Shown here: positions 62,461-64,000 of the stretch, one piece after another
Layout of the letters: every line of letters starts with the position of its first letter
How positions within the stretch are numbered: the stretch's first letter is position 1
Origin: Serinus canaria
Lineage: Eukaryota; Chordata; Aves; Passeriformes; Fringillidae
Direction of reading: 5' to 3'
Length of the DNA stretch: 64,000 nucleotides
Assembly: GCF_022539315.1 (NCBI RefSeq)
Contig: NC_066323.1
Span: 17,783,719-17,847,718, forward strand
Program-made: the position numbers and the translations under genes
The notes under the pieces: model-generated
What the model was told of the DNA's origin: nothing
Database searches by the model: none
Seen by the model: only the letters and a program-made list of their open reading frames with translations

Positions 62461-64000
62461 ACAGGATTAAAAATGCAACGACATTTCTATTCCATCATGT
62501 CTAGATGATTCACAGGGAAAGACTGGCCTGTAAGAGATTTATGCAGAGAACAGGATTCCAATTATCATTCACAGATCCATGTGAGTTTGCCATGCCTACA
62601 GCAGAAGAAGCAGTAGTGGAGGAGCCTCAGGTGTAACTAAAACATGGAACAGATCATGCAGGTGTCTCACAGAAACTGAGAAATGGCAGGCACAGCTGAC
62701 CCTGCTGTGAAAACAGACAGGGACACTCAGGTGGCACTCACCCACCTGCTTTAATGTGGTATTTTTCCAACAGAGTCCCACTCCAGTTCCTCACTGTATT
62801 GCCAGGAACTGAAAGCCTACGTGATGATGTTTCTCAAGGAAGGGAATGAAGGAAGAATCTGCATAGCTGGGTAATGGAGGCTAAGAGTCAGAAAGGGCCA
62901 AGAACTGCAGCTCCATCCTGGCCAACACAGCACAGCCTGAATTGTGGCCAGTCCTGATTTTTCAAGACTTTTACTGCACTAAATAAAAAAATCAAGTCCC
63001 CTAGTTGGGGATTTGTCCATCTCACAGGCTTTGTATATAAGCAGAGGTGGATCTGTAATACAAAATCTGGGGTTGCTTATGATGCATCCTGAATAGAATT
63101 AAAGACATAACTTGGAATTTGCATGATGGAAGAGCCAGGAGATGATGAATCTGATTCAGCTTTATGAGGTCAGGTCTTGCAAGCAGAAAAGGATTTGTGA
63201 GTCTCTGCTGGCAGATCACACACATGAGGTTGCAGATTTCAGAACACAAATAGTGACATATAAACCTTGCAAAAGAAAACTATCACTCCTGAATTTTATG
63301 ATGGGGACGGATTTAAATTAAATCTATAAGATTTCACTTGCAGGTCTTTTCATTGGAATCACTTGATTTTGGTATAGCTTGGATTCTTAATCTAAATCTG
63401 TCTGAAATCTACACATTGCCCACCCACACAGAGAAATTATTTGGTTTGTCTCAGGAACAGGGCTATTGAAGATGATGTGTGCACACAGAAACACAAAAGT
63501 TTTTATATTTTTCTATATTATCCAGTCATTTATCCCATCTTTTCCAAAGTCTGGCATTTTACACAGAGCACACAGTTAATTTTGTTTCCATTGCCTTTCT
63601 TCATATTTGTACACACATAAAACCAGCCAGAATTAGACTCAAAGGGCTTCTTCTATTTTCCTAAATAACTCAGCAGACTCTCCCTAAATGTAACAGGTCT
63701 ATCTATGACAGCAGCATAAATTCAGCTGTCCTGACATCCCAAATTTCTTCCTATCAGAAAGGCACACATGCAACCAGTTGCAATATGACATGCCAAGAAA
63801 ATCCAGTTATTCTTTGGGCTGGAGTTCACAGAGGAACCATAATCCCTGCACTGATACTCTGCTCAAAGAAGAGCAAGGAAAACCAAGGAAGTTGGGTTAC
63901 AGCTACACACAAAGTCTCAGATGGTTGCTTGCAAAAATAGGCCCAAGCTGCTCATAAAGCAGATGCTAACTAAATCTTCATAGCAAAGCTGCTTCTGTGG
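62461..64000. other. Non-coding stretch to the window end
   Basis: Unique sequence, nothing recognised. The open frames at 63022-63249 (-) and 63479-63664 (+) are short and have no support. Confidence 0.5.

Noticed and set aside
1..64000. Endogenous retrovirus, CRISPR array, operon or bacterial defence system
   Set aside because: No LTR pair, primer-binding site, retroviral motif, regularly spaced repeats or gene clusters were seen. The sequence is vertebrate non-coding DNA.

Overview
The window looks like a stretch of a bird macrochromosome: AT-rich, visibly poor in CpG, and almost entirely non-coding. The main support for a bird is a set of minus-strand CR1 LINE 3' ends at about 4539-4760, 45605-45700 and 46849-47145, plus a weaker plus-strand piece near 62386. 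CR1 is the dominant LINE of birds and other reptiles. The repeat load is otherwise low. I see no bacterial gene layout, ribosomal RNA, standard tRNA gene, CRISPR array, retroviral LTR pair or CpG island.

No protein-coding gene can be named from the sequence. Long open frames here are mostly chance. A few short stretches do combine splice signals with an open frame. The best is 8163-8268 on the minus strand: an ATG, a signal-peptide-like segment and a perfect splice donor, as expected for the first coding exon of a secreted or membrane protein. Others are a possible 151-bp internal exon at 866-1016 (+), a possible 3'-terminal exon at 43129-43222 (-), and two weak short exons at 33088-33144 (-) and 29576-29674 (-). 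Their phases and order do not join into one gene model. Each is a hypothesis, and several could be chance.

Layout. 1-4538: non-coding with one candidate exon. 4539-4760: old CR1. 4761-8162: non-coding, with an A-rich period-10 tract (6428-6475) and a GT/TA microsatellite. 8163-8268: candidate signal-peptide exon. 8269-15432: non-coding, holding an unidentified repeat pair (12471-12580 and 15331-15432) and a 56-bp tandem duplication overlapping the first copy. 15433-43128: long unique sequence with short tandem duplications, a perfect hairpin at 28784-28815 and the two weak exons. 43129-43222: candidate terminal exon. 43663-43775: tRNA-like, partly palindromic old element. 45605-47145: two CR1 fragments. 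47146-64000: unique sequence with a long AT microsatellite (50334-50388), a 47-base A tract (52490-52536) and two stretches that look like possible conserved regulatory DNA (54846-55035 and 60850-61420).

I found no convincing new biological system. The window is best read as intronic or intergenic DNA whose most testable content is the candidate exons, the unnamed repeat pair and the possible enhancers.
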